Source of the DNA: Asparagopsis taxiformis
Lineage: Eukaryota; Rhodophyta; Florideophyceae; Bonnemaisoniales; Bonnemaisoniaceae
Direction of reading: 5' to 3'
Assembly (NCBI GenBank): GCA_030407315.1
Contig: JALQPE010001878.1
Span: 1-64,000, forward strand
DNA: 64,000 nt
The notes beneath the pieces are model-generated. The model worked only from the letters and a program-made list of their open reading frames with translations. It was not told where the DNA came from and ran no database searches. Position 1 is the first letter of the stretch. The number at the start of each line of letters is the position of its first letter. Positions 1 through 11,700 of the stretch are shown piece after piece. Made by a program: the position numbers and the translations under genes.

Positions 1-56
1 GACCCGTACTAGAGAGACTGGTCGTCCGCGTGTCGCCCTTCCGAAAAACACAGACG
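1..56. repeat. Fragment of a KDZ-type subterminal repeat
   Basis: The first ~55 bases match 12459-12513 closely (the GACCCGTACTAGAGAGACTGG start, then CGTCCGCG and the CACAGACGTT end). This is the motif family found next to the transposase element ends at 12.3-12.5 kb and 34.9-35.2 kb. It stops exactly where the 16-kb duplicated block begins at 57. It is probably the edge of another copy of that element lying left of the window. Confidence 0.6.
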
Positions 57-189
57 TTGCGACAGGGACGAGATATCATTCAATGAAAGAGAAGTTCTCT
101 TTCGTTTACTTTTTTTCTAACAAGATTCTAAACGTCTACAAACCCTATGTCGTCCGTCCGTTTTCATCCCGGAGAGATGTGGGTGTGAG

Positions 190-560
190 GTAAGACGCAG
201 TGGTGATGTCGTGTTGATTCCCACAGACGGAGGTGGAGGAGGTGGCTACGGAGGAAGCCTGGAGAACTTCTCCGGTACTGACATCTCACATTTGAACATG
301 TGAGATGTCAGTACCCATGGATGAGAAGAAAACATGTTGAGGTCCGGTTCGGATATTGCTGCCATTAACGGAGGCGGAGGAGGCGGCTACGGTGGAAACC
401 TGCAGAACATGTGACTCACATCTCGGAGATGTCAGTACCCATGGATGAGAAGAAAAGCATGTTGAAGTGCGGTTCGGATATTCGATCCATTAACGGAGGT
501 GGTGGAGGAGGCTATGGTGGAAGCCTGGAGAAGAATAGAATAGTCCTATACCCATGGATC
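190..560 (+). repeat. Gly-rich tandem repeat with splice-like borders
   Basis: Three units, with GGAGG(T/C)GG blocks starting at 229, 370 and 495, are separated by a spacer containing a palindrome (arms around TGACATCTCACAT) and an ATGGATGAGAAGAA stretch. In one frame the third unit reads SINGGGGGGYGGSLE (inside a 66-residue frame at 411-611). The block is preceded by GAG|GTAAGA at 187-195 and CCCACAG|A ending at 226, which look like a 37-bp intron. I cannot tell whether a protein is made. It lies just outside the methyltransferase-SET element. Confidence 0.55.
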
Positions 561-826
561 ACAAGAAAACGTTGTTGGGCTCCTTTCGAAGCCCATTCGT
601 CTCTTGAATAAATTTAGCACCCAAATCATATACGATTGCCGAGTTGACACCCCGTATGTCTCGTTGGTAGAAATAGCAGGGGCTCCACCACTCAGCTGAC
701 GGAAGTAGTTACTGATTATATGAGATATGGCTTAGCTCCCGCCAAAACCGATAGCTCTGGGCTCAGGTTCTCCAAATGTGGTTATACGAATGTGTTCTGA
801 CAATGCTAGAAGGCGAATATCTGCAT

Positions 827-1005
827 CCTGATTTGAATTAAAATTTGGGCTATTCTCAAAAACATGCACATGTGAACATGTTTTTGAGATGGGGGTGTGC
901 CGTACGGCACAATCGACCGCCAAATCGATGTTTTTTGCAATATTTTTTCTGCCCGAAATATTACAATTTCTGGGCTGGCCAGCAATGCATCTGAGCTGGA
1001 CATCC
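827..1005 (+). repeat. Repeat R1, left TIR (copy A)
   Basis: One of nine full or nearly full copies of a ~180-bp repeat in the window. The others start or end at 4984 (inverted), 36840, 37196, 41970, 42471, 42856, 44164 and 48322 (inverted). Shared parts are the AT-rich outer end, the hairpin with CATG-containing arms, GCCGTACGGC, and an inner end at CTGAGCTGGACATCC. Confidence 0.85.
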
Positions 1006-1355
1006 CCATGTCCAGTGGCCGTCCGGATGTTGCTCACCTGGTAAGCGTGATGCACCTGTGACAACCTATGTGACTGCAGTCACAGCCGCCATGGCGGCCG
1101 TGCAGTACAACACTCAAAGACAGGGAATCACAATCTTTTTAAACTTTTTCTCTACCACGTATCCGTCACAACTTATTACCTACACCGGTTACGGGTCTCA
1201 AGACCTTTCCAGTGCTGTGCACCCGTACACTCTGTTCCGTTCGATATCAACCAGTGTTCCTCACGAAAGAGTGCAAACGTCACGAGATACGTCGTCAAAT
1301 TTGACTGTCTCGCCGAGCGGTCGCCATCCTGTACCGAATTTCCACTCATTCCATT

Positions 1356-4300
1356 ATGACGAATAAGCGCAGGCGCAACAGCAATCCGATCGTTGACGAC
1401 GCAACCGTGCCAATTCTGCGCGAACCCGCTAGCCCTTGGGAGGATTCTAGTGACATGGGTACACGTCGAAACGTAGGTCGCGCCGCCCGCGAAACTACTC
1501 TCGCTGGCAAAGACTTCCTCCGCCTCTTGCTGGATTTATTCGCCCACTCAAGTTTCGCAGACTTGACGGACAAGCCGGGAGGTTTCACATACGCGGACCT
1601 TGGCGCTTGGGTTGCGCAGGGCACGGAAGAACAATTTGCGGCGCTGCAAGGTCGACTCAGCATGGCCTTCAGCGGTCGTTCGAAGAATGCTGGAGTCGAG
1701 GCAGATGTTGCCGAAATCGTCATGGCAGAGATGAACGTTGAGCGAGCCAAGCAGATTGTTCGTCTGGCATTACCGATTGCCGAGTTTTCAAGACAGGATG
1801 AGCGTATCGGGCAATGGGTTGAGCACTGCATCCTTTCTGGGATCGTGCCGCAGACCTTCCTTATTGGATGTAACATGCTTCCTTCGCCACTACAGGCGCC
1901 GCAGCGCGGGGAACCAAGCGCCTTCGGTCTTGCTCCACCGGAAACGTTCGAGGTATTGATGTATTTCCAAGCGTTGTCTATCATCCGAAATCACAACAAG
2001 AACCTGCCGCGTCGCCGAATAGGCGACGCGGCCGAAGAGGGGAACGAAGCCGCACGCGTCCCAGCCCATCGGAAAAGCACTAATCGAGCTTGTTACGTGG
2101 TTCAAGTTTTATACCATGCTTGGACCGATGTGGCCTTCGCCGCAAAGTTTTCCAGCTTCGAAGAGTTGATGGCGCCGTACATCATTTTCGACAGCAGTGA
2201 GCATTGGTTTGACGTGCTCGATGAAGGTCTATTCGCACCGATGGAGCAGAAGCTAGATCTCTACCACGACAAAGCTCCCCTATCTCATCCTGATGGATAT
2301 GGTGGAAAAGTAGAGACAAGAACCAGTGCGCAGCACAGTGCATTTAGGGACCTTGTGAGGAAGTTCTTCGACCGGTTGCAGTTTCTTATCGTCAACCCGG
2401 ACCTGTACACCTGGCCGGAGTCCGACCGCTGGGGGGCGCTGGAAATATACTTCTCAAGCGGAAATCCGGACAAGCTGCCAGCGTACTTTGACACCCTCGA
2501 CGAAGACGTTATGGCTGTCCTCCGCCCGGCACCACAAGCCGCGGACGCAGAAAAGGTCCCCAAGCCGGTTGATGACACTCCCACTCGTCGCAACACAGGA
2601 GGGAGAGGTTTGGTTCCGTTGACAAGACACACAACCAGGCTTCAACTTGGACCTAGGAGGACCAGTCTTACTGCCCAAGGGCCGTCTCCCCCGTCACCGT
2701 CACCCCATGCGACAGAAGAGCAGGAAAGTGAAGGGCAGGCTCTCGCAAAGGACTTTCTTTCGAAAATGAGTCAGTATTGCCGGGTGTACGACGTCCCTTT
2801 CGAAGATTTGGTCAGTGCCGACGAGAGCCGAGAACACGTGCCCATCACGGGCAACGTTCAGCTCATTCTGACTGATCCGCCTTACAATGTTCGTCGTAAG
2901 AGGAACGATTCCAACTCTTCGTACGACAGGCTAACTGCAGAAGATATGCAGACTAGCATCGAAGTGTTTGACGAGCTGTTGCGCCACGGTGACCACGGCA
3001 TCGTGTTCTGCTCCGTTTTGCAGTTCTACGAATGGTTCCATTACTTGGAAACGTACAAAGGACCGCAGTCAGAAGGCCCAACCGATGCTGCTGCCAGTGA
3101 TGACGGGTCGGATGAAGAAGAGGTTACGTCCATGAATTCGGACTCCGAAGCATCGCAGCACAGTGGCGAAGAAAGTGCGGATGAGGAGGAGGAGGAGGAC
3201 GAGGAGGAGGAGGACGTCGTTCGGAATTCAGTTTTTTTCGTTGACGAGGTACCTCTGTTGTTTGTCCGATTACCTGGGCACCTCTATCAAATGCCGGGGC
3301 GGAAGAGGTACCAACGCATGAACATGGCAGAGGTCGCTATCCACTTCTGGAAGCGAGGTGTTCCGTTCAAGACCGGAAGCGAGATGGTGGCCTATAGGAA
3401 TCACGGATACATGGACGGCACGTACCCGGCGTGGTGCAACGTCACCATCAATATGCCCGCCATCTATTCGAATGAGATGGTGTGGCGAACAAGGAGCACA
3501 ACCGGTGCTACGGTCAGAGTTCGTGCAGAGCAGAAGAGCGTCGCTCTCATGATGGAGTTCATCAGCCAGCATTCACAGCCTGGTGATATTGTTGTCGATT
3601 CATTCTCTGGCACTTTCACAACGGGAAAAGCAGCTATGAGCTTGCCTGAGCACCGTGTTTTCGTCGGCAGTGACATGGACAAATTGTGTGTGGCACGATC
3701 GCTTCCAAAGCTGTGTGCTCTCATGTCACGTGTAATTATTTCAAACAACACTGACATGAGGGTCACGACAGAAGCGAAACAGAGTGCTGAGAAGTTCTTG
3801 GCGTCCCCTCTGTCACGATGCGTACACAGAGGGAACGCAGGATCATCGAACCCCCACCTGGCCTTCCCCTGTACCAGAGGTTCCCGAAATATATTCGGCA
3901 GTACCTCTGGCAGCTGTGCCCAGAGTCGATTGCGTCGCACGAGCACATGGAAAAACCGGTACATTATTGGCCACCTTCCCTGCGCCGCTGGTTGCAAACT
4001 GAAAACCCTCGCGTGATGCGGGCACACGATTGTGTTGCGAAAAAATTGAGCGTTCGACCATCGCTGATTAAGCATCCAAATGCAGGAAGAGGGCTCTTCG
4101 CTGAACAGACATTTAATGTTGGCGACGAAGTATGTGCATACTACGGAACTGTTGTGTACTCTGATATGAGCAAGGAGTCGATGAGGTTCGCGTACGGAGA
4201 GGGTCACATGGCGATAACGAAGGAAACATTCTTGATGTATGCCATCAAGCTGTATGCAACAGCAGAGGACGACGAAAACATCGAGCATCCAATTTGGATT

Positions 4301-4558
4301 GTTCCGGCTCCGTTCTGTTCGGCGCAGTTCATCAACGACCCGCGGTATTTGCGAGGTGAGGACACTCCGGCGGAAGACACCAGGCGGATGGCCAACGTCG
4401 AGTTTGTCGAGAACTACAGCAGCGGTTCGACGGGGAAGAAGCTCAAGGCGAAGGACCTAGAAAATCCGAAGATCATTGTAGTACGTGCAATCCGCGATAT
4501 CCGTCCAGGGCAGGAGCTCTACGTTCATTATGGGACAGCGTTTAGAGCATGGAATTAG
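1356..4558 (+). pseudogene. DNA methyltransferase-SET fusion, copy A (frameshifted)
   Basis: Reading from ATG 1356, this is the same protein as the intact 1067-residue copy at 44693-47896. A run of C is one base shorter near 3807 (CCCCTCTG against CCCCCTCTG), which breaks the frame before the SET domain. The methyltransferase part ends in nonsense sequence at 4016, and the SET part continues in another frame to 4558. DPPYN (motif IV) is kept. Copy A differs at conserved places: the segment after motif IV reads RHGDHG instead of RPGGHG, and motif I reads DSFSGTF instead of DPFSGTF. The gene therefore looks inactivated, unless the frameshift is a sequencing error; the motif changes argue for real decay. 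Confidence 0.85.
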
Positions 4559-4589
4559 GGTCACGAAAGATGTTTTCATTTCGACTACA

Positions 4590-4595
4590 AATAAA
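4590..4595 (+). promoter_or_regulatory. Candidate poly(A) signal
   Basis: AATAAA lies 32 bases after the stop of the methyltransferase-SET gene, inside the element and before its right TIR. The spacing fits a eukaryotic polyadenylation signal. It is conserved at 47928 in copy B. Confidence 0.5.
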
Positions 4596-4803
4596 GCTAC
4601 GTTCCAGAGTTGAAGTATATCATATAATGCAGCATGTCCAGCCACCATTAGTCCAGGGTGAAACCTATTGAGCAGTACTCGCCTGTCAAAAACCAATCGT
4701 TCACACTCTAGGTGCACTTCGTCCGAGCAGTGAACCTGACTGCTTGGTTGCTGTTATGCGTGCAGATGCAAAATACAAGACCAAGTTGAAATGGACGCCC
4801 GGT

Positions 4804-4984
4804 GGATGTCCAGCTCAGTTGCATTGCTGTCCAGCCCAGAAATTCTACAATTCAGGGCAGAAAAAATATTGCAAAAAACATCGATTTCAGCGGGTCGATT
4901 GTGCCGTACGGCACACCCCCATCTCAAAAACATGTTCACATGTGCATGTTTTTGAGAATAGCCCAAATTTTAATTCAAATCAGG
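4804..4984 (-). repeat. Repeat R1, right TIR (copy A)
   Basis: Reverse complement of the repeat at 827-1005, including the hairpin and GCCGTACGGC. It closes the 4.16-kb element. Confidence 0.85.
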
Positions 4985-5216
4985 ACGTCTTCCGGACATA
5001 GGGGTGCTCGCGGCCTAGCTCGACAGCTGTAATTGTACCTCATTAAATACTGTTGATGACTGCCTACCGTATACAATCTGGGCTGTTGGCGTATTCTCCG
5101 GTACTTGACCTGACCTGAACGTTCATCGCAGACCGTTGTGGTTACCGACACTATACAGCAATCTTTTTGTATCTCGTGCAACTCAATCGTTCCATCGCTT
5201 CCGGGAAGGCTTCATT

Positions 5217-7501
5217 ATGCCGCCGCGTATTGCGAAGAAAGCTCCAAAGCCTCCGGGCCTCCAGAAAAACCGGTCAGCAGCTGCTGTATCGAGTGCCCGA
5301 CAATCCCGTGCGAAGAAGCGGTCTGGGCCTACCGGCAGCATTGAACCGCGGTCCGGTAGTCGCAAGACGGACCGGCGCAGAACTGGGGATCCGCAGCGAG
5401 AAAGTGAGGAAGGAGGAACGGCGCGGAGAGAGATGGGGCTTGACCGAGGCAAGCGTGCTCGCAGGGACAGTGAACATCATGATGATGACATGATAGTGGC
5501 TCAAAACATGTTGGAATTGCGGCAGAGTGCTATGGCAAAGGTAGTTCCTCCCGGGTTGGCAGATGCGGAGGTGCTGCAGACGGAGTCCCAGCCGGGGGTT
5601 CGCGAGACACTGGAGGCTGTGACCCCCACTGCGCCAACTATGCCGAGTACATCAGCCCCAGCAGGTAATGCAGTCAGTGACCCGAGGATAGCGGCAAGGG
5701 ATGTTGTTTCTGAGCAACGTTCACAGGATGCCAACTATCATCGGCGGTCAGGTGGTACTGAGGGGAGAGAGCAGCCGGAGTGCGGGCCTCGTCACAACAG
5801 ACTGTCATTGGTGCCAAATATGCGCGTAACGCCCCCGCGACGTCAGGCTATTGCCGATGGAGGACATCATAATCCCGATAGCGTGGGAGATGGGGGGACG
5901 GTGAGGGCAGAGAGGTTGCATCCGCCGGAATCCATCGATTTAATGGCGAGTCGCATCAATGCGCAGAAGAAGAAGATCGCGGAGCTGGAAAAAAGGTGTT
6001 TAGCCAGGACATAGCAAACAAGGCGCTCACCACGGAGATAGTTGCGTTGGAGGCTAAGGTGAAGACTCTGCAGGCGGAAAATGCCAGCCTTACTGCAATT
6101 GCGAGAACAGGTAGAATCAGTGATCACGGTGGCGGTAAGTCGAAAATACAGAGAGCCATTCCTGTGAAATACCTTGGAGTTCTTAGGGCGGTTGAGGAAA
6201 ACCTGACAAAGTGGTGCAAGAACGAGACTATGGAGCTGGACCCTATAGCGGAACAAACGCAGAGACGTTGGACTGGACGTACCATCGAGGTAGAGCCGGT
6301 AGAAGGGACACTTTGGAGCGAAAACGGTGTAGGATATATTGCTACCCCTCCGGGCTATATCATCAAGAATCTGCAGTGGTATACACCTTCGTACAGAGAC
6401 GAGAGTGATCTGCTGAATGACTTGGTGCGACACGTACTGCGTCAAAGTCCGTGGTGTGATGTGTTTTCCGATGAGGAGCAGCGTGTGTGCTGTCAAGAGG
6501 CTGTGGCGGGGAGCAAGGAATTGAAAGTGAAGGTGACGCAGAAACTGTCCGACGTGATGAGTGCACGGAAGCGTAATGCGAGGGACAGATTGTTCGGTTC
6601 GCTGGGGTACACGAAATTAATGTCTAGATGCACGATGCTGACGACGCGAGCTGAGATGGACGAGCGAGAGGATCAAAAGCGCGAAGCGTCTGAGAAGCTT
6701 TTGAAACGGGAAAGCAACGGTGATTTGGATATGGGGAGGTGGCGAACGGCACCGTTCTCAGAGCTGCGATACAGCAAAGGCATGGTTCCTGACAGCTTCG
6801 AAATGGAAGTGAATGGTGATGCATGGTTTAACAACCGAGTAGCTGTGAATGTGCTGGACATCTTCAGGGGTTATTCGATACGACCAGAACAAGTAATGGA
6901 CATAGAGACGAGCATACTAACGCTGGCGCGCCTGGATGCTTGGCTAGTGACTACTGTGGAGTGTTTGGATGAACCGAAGGGGAAAGGAGGTGCACGGCAG
7001 AAGGAGTTTACAAGGAGGTACAGTCAATATGTGGGGGTAGCTTTTCAGCAATTAGTTGGTATGGTGGTGTACTGCATGTCTTGTCTCCAAGGCTCGCAAG
7101 CAAGGGAAGAAACGGACGTTGTCGAGAGCGAACAGCGGACTAGTGCACAGTCACGGCATGTGTTTGCAAGCCGTACTGTGACGAGAGAGGCTGTTGAAGT
7201 GTGGCAAAGCGGAGAGGGGTCTGGAATTGTTCATGTCGTTGATGATGTAAACCGCTGCTCATCACTTGTTCTAGTGTCCGAGGATTGGATTCAATCGCAT
7301 ATTACGTCAAACCTCGGTGCTGTAATGGATTGTGTGATTGCGCAAGGACTAATTGGCGCAGAACTTTTCGTCGTTGACCCATATGCTGGACACCTGAGTG
7401 CAAACCTGAATGTAGAAATCAATGCCCCACAGTATGGGGGCATGGAGCGGCGCCATGCAGCAACTGCTGATAACAGTTTTGGCGTAATGGAGGATGGTTG
7501 A
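5217..7501 (+). CDS. Family-B coiled-coil protein with apparent -1 frameshift
   Basis: I do not recognise a named family. ATG 5217 opens a basic, disordered start (PPRIAKKAPKPPG, RQSRAKKRSG, KRARRDSEHHDDD) that suggests nuclear location. The first frame ends at 6014, inside a coiled coil (RINAQKKKIAELEK). The coiled coil continues in the -1 frame from about 5990 (ALTTEIVALEAKVKTLQAEN) and runs to 7501. The overlap contains an A-run followed by GG; copy B has a perfect A AAA AAG heptamer in the zero frame. The C-terminal part has a module (KVTQKLSDVMSARKRNARD, then LFGSLGY) that resembles the B genes at 24047 and 60387. It faces the transposase gene 77 bases downstream. Function unknown; a DNA-binding partner of the transposase is one guess. 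Confidence 0.6.
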
Positions 7502-7578
7502 AATTAGTGCAGTAAATGTGACGTTGACTAGAAGGCTTATCATGTAGTACATTATCAATAGAGTGCTGCGATTTAGAT

Positions 7579-10500
7579 TTATTCTTCTTCATTATCATCT
7601 GTGAACTGGTAATCAGTGTTGGTGTAGAAGCGGTTGAGATAGAAACGGTGGTCCGACCAGTGCATTTGTTTCGTAAATGGCTTGACTGGAAAGTTACTTC
7701 GTACGATGTGCACGGTGCCAGATATAGTAGATGCAGGAATGAGGTCAAACCAAGGACCACCTGCACTGTGGGATGCAGTGTCATTGCTGTCAACGGATCC
7801 GTTGTCCGGGTCCCATGTGGACCACTTTAAACAAATGCACCCAAGTGATTTTTCCACAGCGGTTTTTGGGGCAAAGCAGGTCATATACTGAACGAAAGCG
7901 AGTTCTAAAGGTTGAAACAGGTTTGGAGACTGCAGGCGTACCAGTGCCAGGACGCGCCCTACCCATATGGTTCTGTAGTCATCGGCAGTTCCGGAGATGA
8001 CGACAAAGGAGTACTGCGATCTCTTTGCGGGGCCGAATGATGAAGTTGCAAAGACGCGCTGCTGCTTGTGCCTCGACACGTTTGTGGGGCGAAGCATGCC
8101 ACTGTGCGGGTCAAAGTCGTCGGCATCTGGGACGTACCCTCCCATGACGTAGGCGGACTTTACCGCGGTGACGGAAATGTCCATGTCATGTATTGGAGGG
8201 CCTTCTGCCGTGGCGCGCAGTCTAGCGAGGGTGAGGAACGCTTGTGCAGCTGTGTCACCGAGTTGCTGGAATAGCGTTATGGTGCCAGACGGGAACGAGG
8301 AGTTGTGCAGAGGCAAAAGAGTGGCAGGATCGGGCTGTCCGTCGATATCTGCAACGAGGAGTGTTGCATCGGGCAGCAGGGAGGCAAAGTCGTGCAGTGC
8401 AACGGTGAATCCGTCGCGAACGAGTACTGCACCGTCTGTGGGCGATATCATGCGTGGGTTTCCCAATGTGTCCGATGGGGTGTGACCAGTTGGAGTGGCC
8501 AAGGAGAATTCCATGTGGCGAATAGTCTCTTCCATGGCTGTGGAGCGCCTTCGAGAGGTTTTCCTCTAACTCTGTTTGAACAGAAGATGCGAGTGTTCGT
8601 AGGGGCCTGTATCAATGTGTTCCAGGGCGCCATATCTCTGCAAGTCACCGGGAAGATGGTCAAGAAGATGGAACTTGAAAGTTTTGAGACCTGTGGTGTG
8701 GAATGGGCCGAGGGTGGAGAGCATTGATTGTTTGAAATAGGAAATGGAGTTCTGGAGGCTTTCGAGTTCGGCGGCAGTCCAGTGCTTGATGCGACCGCGT
8801 TTCATGACCCATGCAACGAGGTCAGAGTATTGCGTGCAGATGGAAGTGAGGGGGGCTGTCTCTACTTCGTCACAGCATGTGTCAATGAATGCTGCGATGA
8901 AAGGAACACCATGTCGACATGGTGATAGTCTTTGGCTGCGAGCATGCCGCGTATGCCGTCCTCCGTGAAGAGGCCGTTCAAATTGGTGCCCTTCTCACCC
9001 TTGGAGAAGTCGACATGAAGACCGGTGATGTAGTAGTCGCGTTCGATAGCGGACAGAATGCTGTTTGAGCCGGCGAGGATGGATTTTTTGACCTTCTTGA
9101 AGGTGCGAGGTGTCCCGGAACGGGAGGCAGTGGTGGTGGTGAGGTTTGGGGAGCTGAGGCGGTGGACAATGCACTGTTTGATGAGCTTTGAGATGCCGAG
9201 GTGGAGATTGTGCAGAGGCTCGAAGGAGAAAATTTTGTAGGGGTCTAGGGGACTGTTGCTGGTAAAAGAGCGGTCGATTCGAGGACAGAATGTTGTTCGA
9301 GGAGGGAGAGAGCTTCGAGCGGAGCAGTTGTATGCTCCTGAGCGCTCTCTTGGCGTGCAGAGCGTGTATCATCGAGGGAGCGGGGCTGGTGTGGCGCGGT
9401 GGATTCAAGTTTAGTGGCGGGGATGTAGCAGCGGTGGCAGGGATGTGTGGTGGTAGTGCTGTTGCGAGTGCATGACAGCTCTTTGGCCTCTGGAAAGTCG
9501 CAGCAATAATTGGCTAGGATGGGAAAGCATTGGCGGGCAGTTGCAGTGGAGTCTGTGCAGGGGAAACCGGAGGAGAACGCATTGGATAGGGACGAAAACA
9601 CTTTTTCGAGTGCTTTATGAAGAATATCAATTTTGCGAGCGCGACTAGCAGAACTAGAGGTTGTCGGCATTTCATCACCGAACAAAGCGTTGGACGAAGG
9701 GTTAACAATGTACGGAAGATACCCGACGATGGTGAGGCCGGTACGGATGCAGTGGCGACGGAGGGGGGCGGAGAAGTTGAGCAGTGTGACGTGTATGGGG
9801 TATGCGACGATTGCGGAGCTCTTGAGGCTTGTGCTGCTCTTGTCGGAGTACACTTGGAGGAGGCCGGCAAAGGAGGAAGGGGTGGGATCAGTTTCCTCTG
9901 CCCATACGACCTGTGGATCTTCCGAGAGCTGCACGCGCTGTCTAGTAACCTGGTGCAGCGTTTTCGCGAATTCTGTGTGTAGGGGATGAGAAAATATTGC
10001 GGTGCCGTCTGGGGCGGTCTGTGGGTAGGGGTGGAAGAGAGTATTTTGGTCGTTAGCCATTGCTAACTGCCTGCAGAGCATGTCGACTGGGTCGCGGAGG
10101 TACAGCTGTGCCGAGTACTTACCAGTTTTGTCTGGAATGATGTGGCTCTTGTAACCTTCGGTGCGGAAATGTGTTTCGACCATGGAAGCGGTAACGTGGC
10201 GACATTCTTCTACGGTGCGAACGGCGCTGTTGAACTTTTCTAGGGAGAATGCGGGGTCTTGTAGGATGGTGATGACTTCGCTCACGCGGCCAGCGCCGGC
10301 CTTGTACTCGAGGGTTGTGAGACTGGCGGCGAGGGATTGCACGAGGAGGTCTGCGCGGGAGGGGGTTGAGGTTGGTGGCAGTGGAGCGTCACAGGGTGAG
10401 TCGCTGGAGGAAGCACGACCAGATTCTGGGTCTGGGGAGCTGGGTTGCGGGGAATCATGGTCGCCGTTTCGAGCAGGCTCATGGGTGACGGCAGGGACAC

Positions 10501-10618
10501 GAGCGTTGTTGAAATGTTGGGGAGAGGGGTTGAAACGGTAGCGACACGTTCGCTCATGCAGCGCGAGCGCATAAGCATCTACGCAGTAGTAGAAGCACCC
10601 TTCATACTTGCATTCCAT
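7579..10618 (-). pseudogene. KDZ/Plavaka-like transposase, copy A (broken)
   Basis: ATG at 10618 starts a C2HC-type zinc finger (CKYEGC ... HERTC). It is followed by a disordered Ser/Pro region and a transposase core of the Plavaka/KDZ type: YSDKSST, AYPIHVTLLN, IVGYLPYI, then CDFPEAKELSC and a CHRCYIP zinc knuckle. Further on come HNLHLGISKLIKQ, KFHLLDHLPGDLQRYG, and a C-terminal domain with IWVGRVLALVR ending near 7579. These short motifs match in order what I know of Plavaka transposases. Breaks in this copy: a one-base loss near 9257 (GGTAAAAG, GGGTAAAAG in copy B), a frameshift near 8920 shared with copy B, and a TAG at 8565-8567 where copy B has TAT. It is probably inactive as it stands. 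It converges on the family-B gene. Confidence 0.8.
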
Positions 10619-10619
10619 G

Positions 10620-11215
10620 TCGAGTTTTGACGCAAAAGGGAGGATTGCGAGCTGAACAGGGGAGACTGTGCCGTCCAGATGCGACCAATTTTATTTTTGT
10701 GGTGCTTTCGAGACTTGGAATGTAACGTGTTCGTAGTTTTGTGGGTAGTAGTTTTGTGCTCACTCCAGCTGACATCCCAACGGTGGAATTTAACCGAGAG
10801 TTCAATCATTTCCAACTGTTACATCACATTGCGTGCTGGCAACGTGTGCATGGAAGGACGAACGACTGCCTGGGACATGAATTTTCAATTAATTCATTTG
10901 TAATAATAAACTTTTTTATTTCCGAACTTCGTGGAATCTGAATGTGCTTTACAGCGGATATGCCACGGATCATGTAAGGAAAGCAAATGGATTCTCATAT
11001 ACATGATTATATGTTTATATTCGTTGTTCTCGATCCGGATCTCATTGTTTGGGGATTCAGAGACCATGGCTTGGGCCATACTCAATCTCACTGCCGGCGA
11101 TGATTTCGAGTATGCACAGCAAGACTTAAGCGGACGCTGAAAGCTGTCCGGTCGACGCCGCAGGCTCCACTCCGCCCTCATCACCGACTGAGATTCTTTG
11201 ACGGCCTTTACTTTG
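10620..11215. other. Non-coding stretch behind the transposase start
   Basis: No convincing gene. It contains the upstream region of the minus-strand transposase and an A/T-rich patch near 10900-10925 (AATAATAAAC). Short frames on both strands show no recognisable motif. Confidence 0.5.
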
Positions 11216-11700
11216 TTTAGTGTAGAGGATGGACGAAGGTACGTGCGCGAATCTTGAGGGTATGCATTGAGGGAAGCGTGGGTTTTGAGTCTGACTATTT
11301 TCGTTGAGGCGATATTTTTCATTGGAAGCCTGTTGACTCATGGTGTGTATTGAGCGGAGGATGGAAGAGAGGTACGTGAAGTTTTGAAAGTATGCTGCGA
11401 GGGAAGGTTGGTTTTGAGTCTGACTGTTGTGGTTGATTCCGATGTTGTGTAGATGATGCAGGAATGGTGATGACGGAAGGTAAGTTTCACTGAGCACCAA
11501 GACTTTTTTGCGAAGATATGGACTGCTGACTTTGATTATTCATTGCAAGGTTTTTGCATCATGGTTTGTACTGTGTGTAGGATGGATGAGAGGTAAGTAA
11601 GGGAGTTTCTAGGATATCTGTCGTGGTAAGCGTTGCTTTTGAATCTGACTGTTGGGGTTGATGTTTTGTATGTGATGCAGGAGTGGTGAAGCAGGAACGG
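11215..11700 (+). repeat. Degenerate tandem repeat with splice-like motifs
   Basis: At least three imperfect units share the order TGTGTAG / GATGGA(T/A)GA(A)GAG / GT(A/AC)GTG, then GAGTCTGACT and GTTGATG, at about 11219, 11345 and 11570. Each short GATGGA block sits between an AG and a GTACGTG or GTAAGT, like micro-exons between 3' and 5' splice sites. On the minus strand the units give repeating peptides (NSQTQN ... SSILRSIHT). Whether it is transcribed is unknown. Conserved at 54557-55042 in copy B. Confidence 0.5.

Larger units (their letters stand above)
827..4984 (+). mobile_element. TIR-bounded methyltransferase-SET element, copy A
   Basis: The outer ends are CCTGATTTGAATTAAAA at 827 and its reverse complement ending at 4984. 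The inverted repeats run ~180 bp (827-1005 and 4804-4984). They contain a hairpin with 13-bp arms (854-866/877-889) and a GCCGTACGGC palindrome. The only gene inside is the methyltransferase-SET gene. No clear target-site duplication is seen in the flanks, and no transposase lies inside, so movement in trans is inferred. The same 180-bp repeat recurs in tandem arrays around the ParB-dioxygenase gene at 37.7-41.6 kb. Confidence 0.75.

Noticed and set aside
1346..1984. 212-residue minus-strand frame
   Set aside because: Antisense shadow of the methyltransferase-SET gene; the same shadow appears in copy B and has no motif.
1356..4558. Bacterial restriction-modification system
   Set aside because: There is no endonuclease partner; the methyltransferase is fused to a SET domain and sits in a eukaryotic TIR element.
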